Positions 41,598-49,950 of a stretch of DNA of 64,000 nucleotides are shown one piece after another. The translations under genes were made by a program, and so were the position numbers. The notes under the pieces were generated by a model, which ran no database searches, had not been told where the DNA came from, and saw nothing but the letters and a program-made list of their open reading frames with translations. This DNA is from Mogibacterium diversum (GTDB taxonomy: Bacteria > Bacillota > Clostridia > Peptostreptococcales > Anaerovoracaceae). Location of the stretch: contig NZ_CP027228.1 of NCBI RefSeq assembly GCF_002998925.1, positions 186,001 through 250,000 on the forward strand, read 5' to 3'. Each line of letters starts with the position of its first letter. Position 1 is the first letter of the stretch.

Positions 41598-42386
41598 ATG
41601 CATGATTTTAGGCTATATGAGGACTCGGTAATTTCAGAAATTAATAGAAAACATAAGGCAGATAGTGTTTTGCCTAATGGGTTTCGATATATATATTTCG
41701 AAAATATCGATTCAACAAATAAATATGCTAAGGAACATGCTGGCGAACTTGAGAACGCAATAATTGTGGCTGAAAACCAATATGCTGGTGTAGGTAAGAA
41801 TTCATCTCACTGGTGGTCGTCACCATGTCAATCGATACTGGCGACGATTATGCTGTCGATTGATCTTGAGCCAGCTGAAACAATTGTGTATCCGCTTCTA
41901 GTCGGGGTTATAATCCGTGAAGTGCTGGCAGAGCATGGGGTTGAAGCTGAGGTCAAGTGGCCAAATGACATTTATATAGGCGGCAAGAAGCTAGGTGGGA
42001 TTCTCTGTGAGACAATTATAGAGAACGGAAAAACTGAAAAATTAATAATAGGTTTTGGAATCAACGTTAACCAAACTAAAGAAGAGATGACTCTATATAA
42101 TATGACATCTTTATATGAATATAAGGGTATAGAATTTAATAGATGTGAGCTCCTTGCGGATATTATCGTAAAGCTGTTTGAACACTTGAAGGATAGCAGT
42201 TCGGATAATACGAAGTATATGGAAAGAGAAGTGAACTCACATCTCTTCGCAAAGGGATTAACTGTAACTTTTGAATCGGATAAGCGCTATGAAGGTACGC
42301 TGACTGGAGTCGGCGAAGACGGGGCGCTTTTACTTTTGACAGAATCGGGCATGAAAAAGTTCATTTCAGGGAAAATAATCATGTAA
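41598..42386 (+). CDS. birA: Biotin-[acetyl-CoA carboxylase] ligase (no DNA-binding domain)
   Basis: The 262-residue ligase attaches biotin to AccB. It has ENIDSTNKYAKEH (about 28-40), the biotinyl-adenylate site GVGKNSSHWWSSP (about 68-80, in place of the usual GRGRxGRxW loop), and VKWPNDIYIGGKKLGGIL (about 118-135). No N-terminal helix-turn-helix is present, so it is a group I ligase and not a repressor. The ATG follows the marR stop directly. The diverged adenylate loop (GVGKNSSHW) is noteworthy. Its place in the acc/fab operon pairs it with AccB. Confidence 0.9.
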   Translation: MHDFRLYEDSVISEINRKHKADSVLPNGFRYIYFENIDSTNKYAKEHAGELENAIIVAENQYAGVGKNSSHWWSSPCQSILATIMLSIDLEPAETIVYPLLVGVIIREVLAEHGVEAEVKWPNDIYIGGKKLGGILCETIIENGKTEKLIIGFGINVNQTKEEMTLYNMTSLYEYKGIEFNRCELLADIIVKLFEHLKDSSSDNTKYMEREVNSHLFAKGLTVTFESDKRYEGTLTGVGEDGALLLLTESGMKKFISGKIIM

Positions 42387-42410
42387 CAGATGAGAAAGAA
42401 AAGGTTAAAA

Positions 42411-43043
42411 ATGGATAAGAATCGAAATAAAGAAAACGACATTTGCGATATTAACAAGAATTGTAATAATGGTCACGTTAAAAGCCACAACCGACTAGAC
42501 GCACGCACTATTACAAGCGTTGGACTTGCGATAGCTCTTCTCGTGATAGGGTCTGCGATTTCCATACCAATCGGCCCAGTTCCCATTAGCCTGCAATCGC
42601 TCGTAGTGCTCTCGATAGGGATAACTATGGGGAGAAGACTCGGTGTGATGGCTGTTATAGTGTATGTGATAGCAGGGCTTGTTGGACTCCCAGTATTTGC
42701 CGGACTAAAAGGAGGACCGCAGTATATATTTGCTCCAACATTTGGATTCATAATAGCGTTCATCTTAGCAGCATATATAGTAGGTGCAGGATATGAATCG
42801 AGTTCAAACGTGAAGAGATATGTTAGTCTTGTTATAGCGACCTTTGTGATATATGCGGTAGGTGCGGGATACTTCTATTTTGTACAGAGTGTACATCTTG
42901 GGAACAACATTCCATTTACGAAAGTTCTCCAGCTTACGGTACTGCCGTTCATAATTGGAGATATGATAAAGCTTCATGTAGCTTTTTGCGTAGGCGGAAA
43001 ACTTAAGAGTATACTAGGTGTAAACTTTGAAAATGCCAACTAG
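42411..43043 (+). CDS. bioY: BioY-type biotin ECF transporter S component
   Basis: The 210-residue membrane protein has the BioY pattern: [20 protein letters not shown] (about 48-67), [19 protein letters not shown] and the motif [15 protein letters not shown] with the biotin-contacting residues. It imports biotin, alone or with an ECF module. The hydrophilic N-terminus (about 35 residues, [20 protein letters not shown]) is unusually long and rich in Asn and Lys. AAAAGG precedes the ATG at 42411; the in-frame ATG at 42390 is an alternative. It closes the fatty-acid operon before a terminator. Confidence 0.9.
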
Positions 43044-43074
43044 TTAAATGTCTTAATATATGAATAAAGTATAG

Positions 43075-43117
43075 GCGATAATCAATTCTCATCATCAGAA
43101 AAGATTATCGCTTTTTA
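43075..43117 (+). terminator. Terminator of the fatty-acid synthesis operon
   Basis: A 9-bp stem GCGATAATC/GATTATCGC (43075-43083 with 43103-43111) is followed by TTTTTAT. Confidence 0.85.
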
Positions 43118-43195
43118 TATGATATATACAAGATAACGAAGCGCGTGTGCGGTTTATTGGCTTCTGACAAAATGGCTAAATGTATAAGGTCAACA

Positions 43196-43228
43196 TCTAA
43201 ACACCTTGAAAAAAACAAGGTATTTAGA
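43196..43228. promoter_or_regulatory. 33-bp palindrome over a promoter (candidate operator)
   Basis: TCTAAACACCTTG (43196-43208) and CAAGGTATTTAGA (43216-43228) form a 13-base inverted repeat with one mismatch and an A7 centre. It overlaps the -35 box and the spacer of the promoter at 43206-43234, a position suited to repression. Confidence 0.55.
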
Positions 43229-43234
43229 TATAAT
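43206..43234 (+). promoter_or_regulatory. Promoter of the small membrane protein/metG transcript
   Basis: TTGAAA (43206-43211), 17-base spacer and consensus TATAAT (43229-43234), about 50 bases before the small ORF. Confidence 0.8.
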
Positions 43235-43282
43235 CGAGAGAAGTAACACATGTAAATACTGCCTGATGGCAAGGAGGATATA

Positions 43283-43516
43283 ATGGTTAGAAGAAGACGT
43301 ATGACAGATGCAGAAAAAGCACTTCTAATTGAAGAGGGAAAAGCAGCTAGAAGACAGAAGATGCTCAAAACGAGCATGAGAATAGCTGGTCTCAGCATAA
43401 TCGCAGGAGCTACTCTTGTCGTTGCAACTAAGAAGATTTTCGACGAAATTTTTGTTGAGGATGATTGGTCAGATGTAGATTGGGGAGAAGAAGACGAGGA
43501 CTACGGCGTATATTAA
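43283..43516 (+). CDS. Small membrane-anchored protein with acidic tail, function unknown
   Basis: The 77-residue protein starts with a basic head (MVRRRRMTDAEK), then a helix rich in K/R, a single membrane segment (about 35-50, IAGLSIIAGATLVVATK) and a strongly acidic C-terminus (DDWSDVDWGEEDEDYG). AAGGAGG eight bases before the ATG supports translation. I recognise no family. It lies directly downstream of a strong promoter with a palindromic operator and 43 bases before metG, so it is probably co-transcribed with the synthetase. Confidence 0.6.
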   Translation: MVRRRRMTDAEKALLIEEGKAARRQKMLKTSMRIAGLSIIAGATLVVATKKIFDEIFVEDDWSDVDWGEEDEDYGVY

Positions 43517-43559
43517 ACCAATCCTTTGACACATGCTATAGATTTTGAAAGGGAATACG

Positions 43560-45161
43560 ATGACGGAAAAAAAGGGCACTTTTTATATTACTACACCTAT
43601 ATACTATCCAAGCGCTAAGCTGCACATTGGACACACATACTGCACCGTTATGGCAGACGCTATGGCGAGATTTAAGAGGCTTACTGGATATGATGTAAGA
43701 TTCCTCACAGGTACTGACGAGCACGGTCAGAAGATCGCTAAGTGTGCACAGGAAGCTGGCGTGACACCGATTGAATATATCGATCCAATTGTTGATACAA
43801 TTAAGAGACTCTGGGCGACGATGGAGATTAGCTATGATGACTTTATCAGAACCACAGAGGAGCGCCATGAAAAGCGTGTTCAGGAAATCTTCATGAAGAT
43901 GTACAACAATGGTGATATCTACAAGGATAAGTACGAGGGGTGGTACTGCACTCCTTGTGAGTCCTTTTGGACAGAGAGCCAACTAGTAGAAGGAAACTGC
44001 CCTGATTGCGGTAGACCTGTTAAGAAGATGAGCGAAGATGCATACTTCTTTAAGCTGTCAAAGTATTCTGACAAGCTTGTTGAGCTTCTTGGAAATGGCA
44101 CATTCCTTCAGCCTGAATCTCGTGCGAAGGAGATGATTTCATTTGTAGAGCAGGGGCTCGAGGACCTATGTATCTCGAGAGCTTCATTAGATTGGGGCAT
44201 CAAGGTTCCGATTGATGAGAGACACGTAATCTATGTGTGGCTCGATGCTCTATCAAACTATATTACCGCCCTTGGATTCCCTGGTGAGGATGAAGAGCAG
44301 TACAAAAAGTACTGGCCAGGAATAAACCTAGTAGGTAAGGAAATCGTAAGATTCCACTCCATTATCTGGCCTGCAATGCTCATGTCCATGAATGAGCCAG
44401 TGCCTAAGAAGGTTCTTGGTCACGGATGGATTCTAATCGATGGTGGTAAGATGTCGAAATCGAAGGGCAATATTGTTGATCCGGAGATTCTAATCGATCG
44501 TTATGGAATAGATGCGCTTAAGTATTTCTTGCTCAGAGAGTATACTTTTGGTCAAGACGGGCTATATACCAACGAAATCATGCTTAACCGCATCAACTAC
44601 GACCTCGCTAATGACCTTGGAAACCTCCTATCGAGAACCGTTTCGATGATTGAAAAGTATTGCGGCGGAGTGGTTCCAGAAGCTACGACTGAGGATGATT
44701 TCGATCGTGACCTGATTGCTACAGCACTCGGATGCGCTGCGAAGGTTGAAGCCCACATGGATGAATTCCGCTTCAACAATGCGCTCGAGGAGATTTGGAT
44801 AGTTATTTCGAGAGCTAACAAGTATATCGACGAAAAGATGCCTTGGGTTCTTGCAAAGGACGAGAGTAAGAAAGCCGAACTTGATACAGTTATGAGCAAT
44901 CTAGCAGAGGTGCTCAGAATGATTTCTGTGTTAATCATCCCATATATGCATACGACTTCAGATAGGATGAGAGATCAGCTCGGAATTTCAAATCAAGAGG
45001 CAAAATGGTCGGATCTCGAAGAGTTCCGCATGATGGCTGGGGCAAATGTCCACAAAGGAGATGCTTTGTTCCCAAGGCTAGATGTAGCTAAGGAGATCGA
45101 AGTTCTATCTAATACAGAACAGGAAAAGGTTGCTATAAAGAAGAACAACCGAAAAAAATAA
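43560..45161 (+). CDS. metG: Methionyl-tRNA synthetase
   Basis: The 533-residue class I synthetase charges tRNA-Met. It has the HIGH motif as HIGH (KLHIGHTYC, about residues 22-30), a zinc knuckle C-x2-C...C-x2-C (CTPCESFW...GNCPDCG, about 127-147) and KMSKSKGN (about 297-304). The C-terminal tRNA-binding (EMAP-II-like) domain of many MetRS proteins is absent, so the protein is at the short end. AAGGG lies eight bases before the ATG at 43560; an in-frame TTG five codons upstream is less likely. A terminator follows at once. Confidence 0.96.
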   Translation: MTEKKGTFYITTPIYYPSAKLHIGHTYCTVMADAMARFKRLTGYDVRFLTGTDEHGQKIAKCAQEAGVTPIEYIDPIVDTIKRLWATMEISYDDFIRTTEERHEKRVQEIFMKMYNNGDIYKDKYEGWYCTPCESFWTESQLVEGNCPDCGRPVKKMSEDAYFFKLSKYSDKLVELLGNGTFLQPESRAKEMISFVEQGLEDLCISRASLDWGIKVPIDERHVIYVWLDALSNYITALGFPGEDEEQYKKYWPGINLVGKEIVRFHSIIWPAMLMSMNEPVPKKVLGHGWILIDGGKMSKSKGNIVDPEILIDRYGIDALKYFLLREYTFGQDGLYTNEIMLNRINYDLANDLGNLLSRTVSMIEKYCGGVVPEATTEDDFDRDLIATALGCAAKVEAHMDEFRFNNALEEIWIVISRANKYIDEKMPWVLAKDESKKAELDTVMSNLAEVLRMISVLIIPYMHTTSDRMRDQLGISNQEAKWSDLEEFRMMAGANVHKGDALFPRLDVAKEIEVLSNTEQEKVAIKKNNRKK

Positions 45162-45170
45162 ATAAGAATG

Positions 45171-45201
45171 AGGCCTCAAGTATAGACTTGAGGTCTTTTT
45201 T
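45171..45201 (+). terminator. Terminator of metG
   Basis: A 10-bp stem with one G-U pair (45171-45180 with 45187-45196) is followed by TTTTTT. Confidence 0.9.
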
Positions 45202-45224
45202 ACCAATATAAGAGGGGGAGAAAA

Positions 45225-46061
45225 ATGCTATTTGATGCACACACTCATTTGAATTATGAAGAGTTCAGTGAAGAAGAGCGGCTTGATAGGGCAAGGGAGA
45301 TAGAAGAGTCTGATGTGGAGTTTATCATCGATGTTGGCGACTCTGTAGAATCGTCAGAGCAGGCGATTAAGGATGCAGCTGATTATTCTTGGTGCTATGC
45401 AGCTGTTGGGATTCATCCGGATAAGGCACTCACATACTCTGATGATGATATAGATAAGATCAAGGAGCTCGCTAGCGCACCAAAGGTTCAAGCAATCGGT
45501 GAAATAGGTCTAGACTTCCACTATGGAAAGGACTCCAAGGCTGAACAGATTGAGCTTTTTAGGAAGCAGATAAGAATTGCGAATGAACTCATGATGCCGA
45601 TTATGATTCATACACGAGAAGCCGATGCACTTACAAGAGATATCCTCATCGAGGAAGGAGCATTTAGCGAAGAGAGGAAAGCTCATTTCCCAGAGAGGCC
45701 AGACGGACAAGGGGAGATGGTTGCTGATGCCAGAGTGCAGCTACACTGCTATTCGGGTTCCCTTGAACTGGCGCGAGAGTATGTGAAGCTTGGGGCGACA
45801 TTCTCTATTGGTGGACCGCTTACATTTAAAAATGCGAGAAAAACTGTAGAGGTACTAGAGGGAATACCGCTTCAGTTTATAATGAGTGAGACAGATGCGC
45901 CTTTTCTAGCGCCTGAACCGAAGAGAGGGAGGCCTAATAAAACGCCGTATATTGAGCATGTTGTGAGAAGAATGGCGCTATTAAAGGACATCGGGTTTGA
46001 TGAAGCAGTACGGATAACGTCAGAAAATGCGAGACGCTTCTTTAATATAGAGGTATTATAG
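45225..46061 (+). CDS. tatD: TatD-family metal-dependent DNase
   Basis: This 278-residue TIM-barrel hydrolase has metal ligands in DAHTHLNYEEF (residues 4-14), GEIGLDFHY (E near 92), IMIHTREA, LHCYSGS and SETDAPFL. TatD proteins cleave DNA (3'-5' exonuclease) and take part in repair or DNA turnover. Compared with typical members there is an insert of about 20 residues (FSEERKAHFPERPDGQGEMV) between two ligand segments. GAGGGGG precedes the ATG. The gene sits between metG and tilS as in many Bacillota. Confidence 0.9.
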   Translation: MLFDAHTHLNYEEFSEEERLDRAREIEESDVEFIIDVGDSVESSEQAIKDAADYSWCYAAVGIHPDKALTYSDDDIDKIKELASAPKVQAIGEIGLDFHYGKDSKAEQIELFRKQIRIANELMMPIMIHTREADALTRDILIEEGAFSEERKAHFPERPDGQGEMVADARVQLHCYSGSLELAREYVKLGATFSIGGPLTFKNARKTVEVLEGIPLQFIMSETDAPFLAPEPKRGRPNKTPYIEHVVRRMALLKDIGFDEAVRITSENARRFFNIEVL

Positions 46062-46140
46062 GTAGAGTTATCTGCAATTCGGAAACATGTTCATACTATT
46101 ACGCATAAATACGCTATTTAGGAGTTAACTTGGGATACCT

Positions 46141-47613
46141 ATGAATGGAATTATAAAAAAGATTATCGATAGCAAAACAGTAGAAAATGGAGATAAAGTA
46201 ATAGTCGGTTTTTCGGGTGGGCCTGATTCACTGACACTTCTTCATGCGCTGAATTCAGCTAAGGAGGAGCTTGGAATATCAATATATGCGGTTCATATTA
46301 ATCATAAGATTAGACCTGTGGACTGTGATGTTGAGGCAGAACATGCTAGACGTATATGTATAGAGCTTGGTATTCCGTTTAAACTCGTTATCTGCGACTG
46401 TAAGGAGATCGCAGAACGCGAAAGGATATCGGAAGAAGAGGCTGGTCGCAAGGTTCGCTACGAAGCATTCTCTGATATGGCGTATGAACTAGAACGGTGC
46501 GGAACACCTAGAGATAGAATAAAGATAGCAGTAGCTCAGAACGCGGACGATCAAGTTGAGACTGTCCTGTTTCATATACTGCGTGGCACTGCAGTTCGTG
46601 GTCTAGCTGGTATACCTATTAGAAGGCTAGATGAGCGTGGATACATTGTAATTAGACCACTTCTAGATATAAGTCGAACTGAGATTGAGGGATATATAAA
46701 TGACTGTGATCTAAAACCAAGCATGGACAAGAGCAATGAAAAGCCTATATACAGCCGTAATAAGATTAGACTTGAACTGATACCAGAGCTCGAAAGAGAT
46801 TATAATCCTTCGTTTCGAAAGGCAATTACGCGGCTGAGCGAGTCAGCGGCTTGTGATGATGAATACATGATGAAAGAAGCGGCAAGACTATATGAGAATT
46901 CCGTCTCTTTGAATCATGAATATGAACTTTATGAAGTGAGGGATGTGCATAAAGCACTAAAGAGACGAATAGCAGCCATGATGCTTGAGGCAGAGGATGT
47001 TCATCCAACCTATGAGCTCGTCAATTCATTAGTAGGAATCATCGATTCAAGGAGCCCTTCAGCAAGCTACGATCTGCCTGGAGGAGTAACAGCAGAGCGC
47101 AGGTATGAGAGGCTGGTGTTTTTACAGAAAAAATACGTGAATGATCCTCGCTCAGGTTCAGGAAGGTGTGGTATAAAAGAGATTTCTTTAAAAGCTATAT
47201 CTATTGCAGAATATCAAGAGTTAATAGGAAGTGCAGAAGGCAGCGAAGAAAATGATAATCCATATGCAGCATTTGACCTAGACAAGCTGTTTAAGGAAAG
47301 GGGCTTTAAAGCGGAAATGATTGGCGTATCAGATGAAAGCTCACAACTTGACGTTAGACTGCGCACCAGAAGGTCTGGAGACTATATCGGAACAGGAAAC
47401 GGCAGCAAAAAGCTGCAGGATTTTTTAGTAGATGAGAAGGTGCCAAAGGCGTCTCGAGATGAAATAAAATTGGCTGCAATGGGTAGTGAAATACTTTGGA
47501 TTTTACCTAATGAAATGTTTAAGTCAGAGCGATATAGGATTAAGGGGAAATATTCACAAAAATATCAGGTTGACAACAGTTCAGAGAGGGTTTTGTTTCT
47601 TGAACTGCGCTAA
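46141..47613 (+). CDS. tilS: tRNA(Ile)-lysidine synthetase
   Basis: The 490-residue enzyme attaches lysine to C34 of tRNA-Ile(CAU) so that it reads AUA. The PP-loop is VGFSGGPDSLTLLHAL (about 21-36), followed by YAVHINHKIRP and AQNADDQVETVLFHILRG (about 137-154). The C-terminal domain with LRTRRSGDYIG and the substrate-recognition region LQDFLVDEKVPKASRD is complete. The ribosome binding site is poor (GGGATACCT). An ftsH gene follows, an arrangement common in Gram-positive bacteria. Confidence 0.95.
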   Translation: MNGIIKKIIDSKTVENGDKVIVGFSGGPDSLTLLHALNSAKEELGISIYAVHINHKIRPVDCDVEAEHARRICIELGIPFKLVICDCKEIAERERISEEEAGRKVRYEAFSDMAYELERCGTPRDRIKIAVAQNADDQVETVLFHILRGTAVRGLAGIPIRRLDERGYIVIRPLLDISRTEIEGYINDCDLKPSMDKSNEKPIYSRNKIRLELIPELERDYNPSFRKAITRLSESAACDDEYMMKEAARLYENSVSLNHEYELYEVRDVHKALKRRIAAMMLEAEDVHPTYELVNSLVGIIDSRSPSASYDLPGGVTAERRYERLVFLQKKYVNDPRSGSGRCGIKEISLKAISIAEYQELIGSAEGSEENDNPYAAFDLDKLFKERGFKAEMIGVSDESSQLDVRLRTRRSGDYIGTGNGSKKLQDFLVDEKVPKASRDEIKLAAMGSEILWILPNEMFKSERYRIKGKYSQKYQVDNSSERVLFLELR

Positions 47614-47701
47614 TTCGTATGATAAAATAACACGACAGTTTGTGTAAAATAACAAATTTTAGACCAAAAATATTATTAAAGAAATATGAGGGGTACGATA
47701 A

Positions 47702-49906
47702 TTGAAGAGATTTATTAAGAATTTTGCGATATATTTGGTTATATTCGCGGTTGTTCTCGGAGTAGCTTTTTTCTACAAGGGAGCAGATGGTGCGAAGAAG
47801 ACTGCCGAAGTGAAATTCTCAACATTTGCAACTCACCTTGAAAAAGGAAAATATAAGACAATAAATATAACGGATAGAAAGATGACGGCAACGCTAAAGA
47901 ATGGCAACAAGGAATACGCCTATGCGCCATCGGTTGTTGAAATCAGCTGGCTTGAGAACAGCTATGTGTTCCCGCAGGTTAAGTCCGGTAAGCTGAAGCT
48001 TTCTAGCGATCCACCGCAGAGTAGTGTTAACTTCTTCTCACTGCTACCGACGATTATTATGGTTGTCGCACTCGGATTCCTGTTCTACTTCATGATGAGT
48101 CAAGGTGGTAACAACAAAGCATTCCAGTTCGGTAAGAACAGGGCTAAGCTGTACAAAGAAAATGGTAAGAATATTCGTTTTGCTGATGTAGCTGGGCTAA
48201 AGGAAGAAAAAGAGGAGCTCGAGGAGATTGTTGATTTCCTTAAGAATCCTTCTAAATACTCTAATTTAGGTGCTAGAATTCCTAAGGGGGTACTACTCGT
48301 AGGTAATCCAGGTACTGGTAAGACTTACATCTCTAGAGCTACAGCCGGTGAGGCTGGAGTTCCATTCTTTACGATTTCAGGTTCTGACTTCGTCGAGATG
48401 TTTGTAGGTGTGGGTGCTTCTCGTGTAAGAGATCTTTTTGACCAAGCTAAGAAGAATGCTCCTTGCATCATATTCATAGACGAAATTGATGCCGTGGGAC
48501 GTAAGAGAGGTGCTGGTCTTGGCGGGGGTAATGATGAGCGTGAGCAGACGCTCAATCAACTTCTTGTTGAGATGGATGGTTTCGATGGAAACTCAGGCAT
48601 CATTATTTTAGCTGCTACAAATAGACCGGATGTACTAGACCCTGCATTGCTTCGCCCAGGCAGATTTGATAGGCAGATTGTAATCGGGATGCCTGATGTT
48701 AAAGCGAGAGAGGAAATTTTCAAGGTCCACACCAAGAATAAACCGCTTGCTGACGATGTTACAATTGAGATTCTAGCTAGGAGAACACCTGGTTTTTCAC
48801 CTGCAGATATCGAGAACTTGGTTAATGAAGCGGCACTTTTAACAGCTAGACGCAACGGTACTAAGATTAGAATGGATGAAATTGAGGAGGCTACTACTAA
48901 GGTAATGGCTGGTCCTGCAAAGAAATCGAGAGTTATTTCCGAGGCTGAGAGAAAGCTTACTGCATACCACGAAGCTGGACACGCAATAGTTATGAAGGCC
49001 ATACCTAACTCTGACCCAGTTCATCAAATCACTATCATACCGAGAGGTATGGCAGGTGGATTCACGATGTCGCTTCCTGAAGATGAAAAGTTCTTCATGA
49101 CAAAGGGTGATATGGTGAATATGATTAAACATTTACTAGGCGGCAGAGTTGCAGAGGAGCTTAAGCTTGATGATATAAGTACCGGTGCAAGTAACGACCT
49201 TGAACGTGCAACAGCTATCGCTAGACAGATGATTACAAAGTATGGGTTTAGCTCAAAGCTTGGACCAGTAAGCTTTAGCTCAAGTGATGAAGTGTTCCTT
49301 GGAAAGGACTTTTCCACAAGACAGAATTATTCCGAGGAAACCGCTTCAGAAATCGATGCTGAGATTAAACATATACTCGAGAGCTGCTACGAAGCAACGA
49401 CTAACATCCTTAAGGATAATGATGAAGCGTTTGAAAGAGTTGCGCAGGCCCTTCTACTCATCGAGACACTTGATGGAGAACAGTTTAATGATCTCTATGA
49501 AGGAAAAATCACACCTGAGGAGCTTGCTGAGAATGTAAAGGCTCGTGATGAAGAAATTGCGGAGCTAAACAAGGCAGAGGCAAAGGAAAGTGAGAGACTC
49601 GAGGAAGAGAGACGTCAGGAAGCTGAGGAGAGGCTAAAGGAACTTCAGTCTGTTATCGTTGGTGATTTAAAGTTTGAAGACTCTACTTTTGCAGAGGAAA
49701 ACAAGCATGCAGACAAGAAAGATTTGGAAAAGCCATCTGAAGAAGAAAAGGCGAAGTCTAGCGTAGGATGGCCTTCTGATACTAAAGAAGAGCCGCAAGA
49801 TGATGAGATTGATGTAGATGCGGATACAGATGCAGATGCAGCAAAGGATGCGGAGCCTGAATCTAAAGATGAATCCAAGAATGATGCGGAAGCTGACAAA
49901 GAGTAA
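47702..49906 (+). CDS. ftsH: ATP-dependent zinc metalloprotease FtsH
   Basis: The 734-residue membrane protease degrades misfolded membrane proteins and regulatory factors. Two N-terminal membrane segments (about 8-24 and 112-132) flank an extracytoplasmic loop. The AAA module has Walker A VGNPGTGKTYISR (about 200), IIFIDEIDAVGRKRG, and the second region of homology NRPDVLDPALLRPGRFD. The zinc site HEAGH is near residue 422. The C-terminal 110 residues are an unusually long, acidic, repeat-like tail rich in Asp, Glu and Lys, probably disordered. The start codon is TTG at 47702, with GAGGGG eight bases upstream. Confidence 0.97.
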   Translation: MKRFIKNFAIYLVIFAVVLGVAFFYKGADGAKKTAEVKFSTFATHLEKGKYKTINITDRKMTATLKNGNKEYAYAPSVVEISWLENSYVFPQVKSGKLKLSSDPPQSSVNFFSLLPTIIMVVALGFLFYFMMSQGGNNKAFQFGKNRAKLYKENGKNIRFADVAGLKEEKEELEEIVDFLKNPSKYSNLGARIPKGVLLVGNPGTGKTYISRATAGEAGVPFFTISGSDFVEMFVGVGASRVRDLFDQAKKNAPCIIFIDEIDAVGRKRGAGLGGGNDEREQTLNQLLVEMDGFDGNSGIIILAATNRPDVLDPALLRPGRFDRQIVIGMPDVKAREEIFKVHTKNKPLADDVTIEILARRTPGFSPADIENLVNEAALLTARRNGTKIRMDEIEEATTKVMAGPAKKSRVISEAERKLTAYHEAGHAIVMKAIPNSDPVHQITIIPRGMAGGFTMSLPEDEKFFMTKGDMVNMIKHLLGGRVAEELKLDDISTGASNDLERATAIARQMITKYGFSSKLGPVSFSSSDEVFLGKDFSTRQNYSEETASEIDAEIKHILESCYEATTNILKDNDEAFERVAQALLLIETLDGEQFNDLYEGKITPEELAENVKARDEEIAELNKAEAKESERLEEERRQEAEERLKELQSVIVGDLKFEDSTFAEENKHADKKDLEKPSEEEKAKSSVGWPSDTKEEPQDDEIDVDADTDADAAKDAEPESKDESKNDAEADKE

Positions 49907-49950
49907 AAGAGCGAGAGGCTCGGAGTCAAAGAAATTGAAGGAGCAATAAA

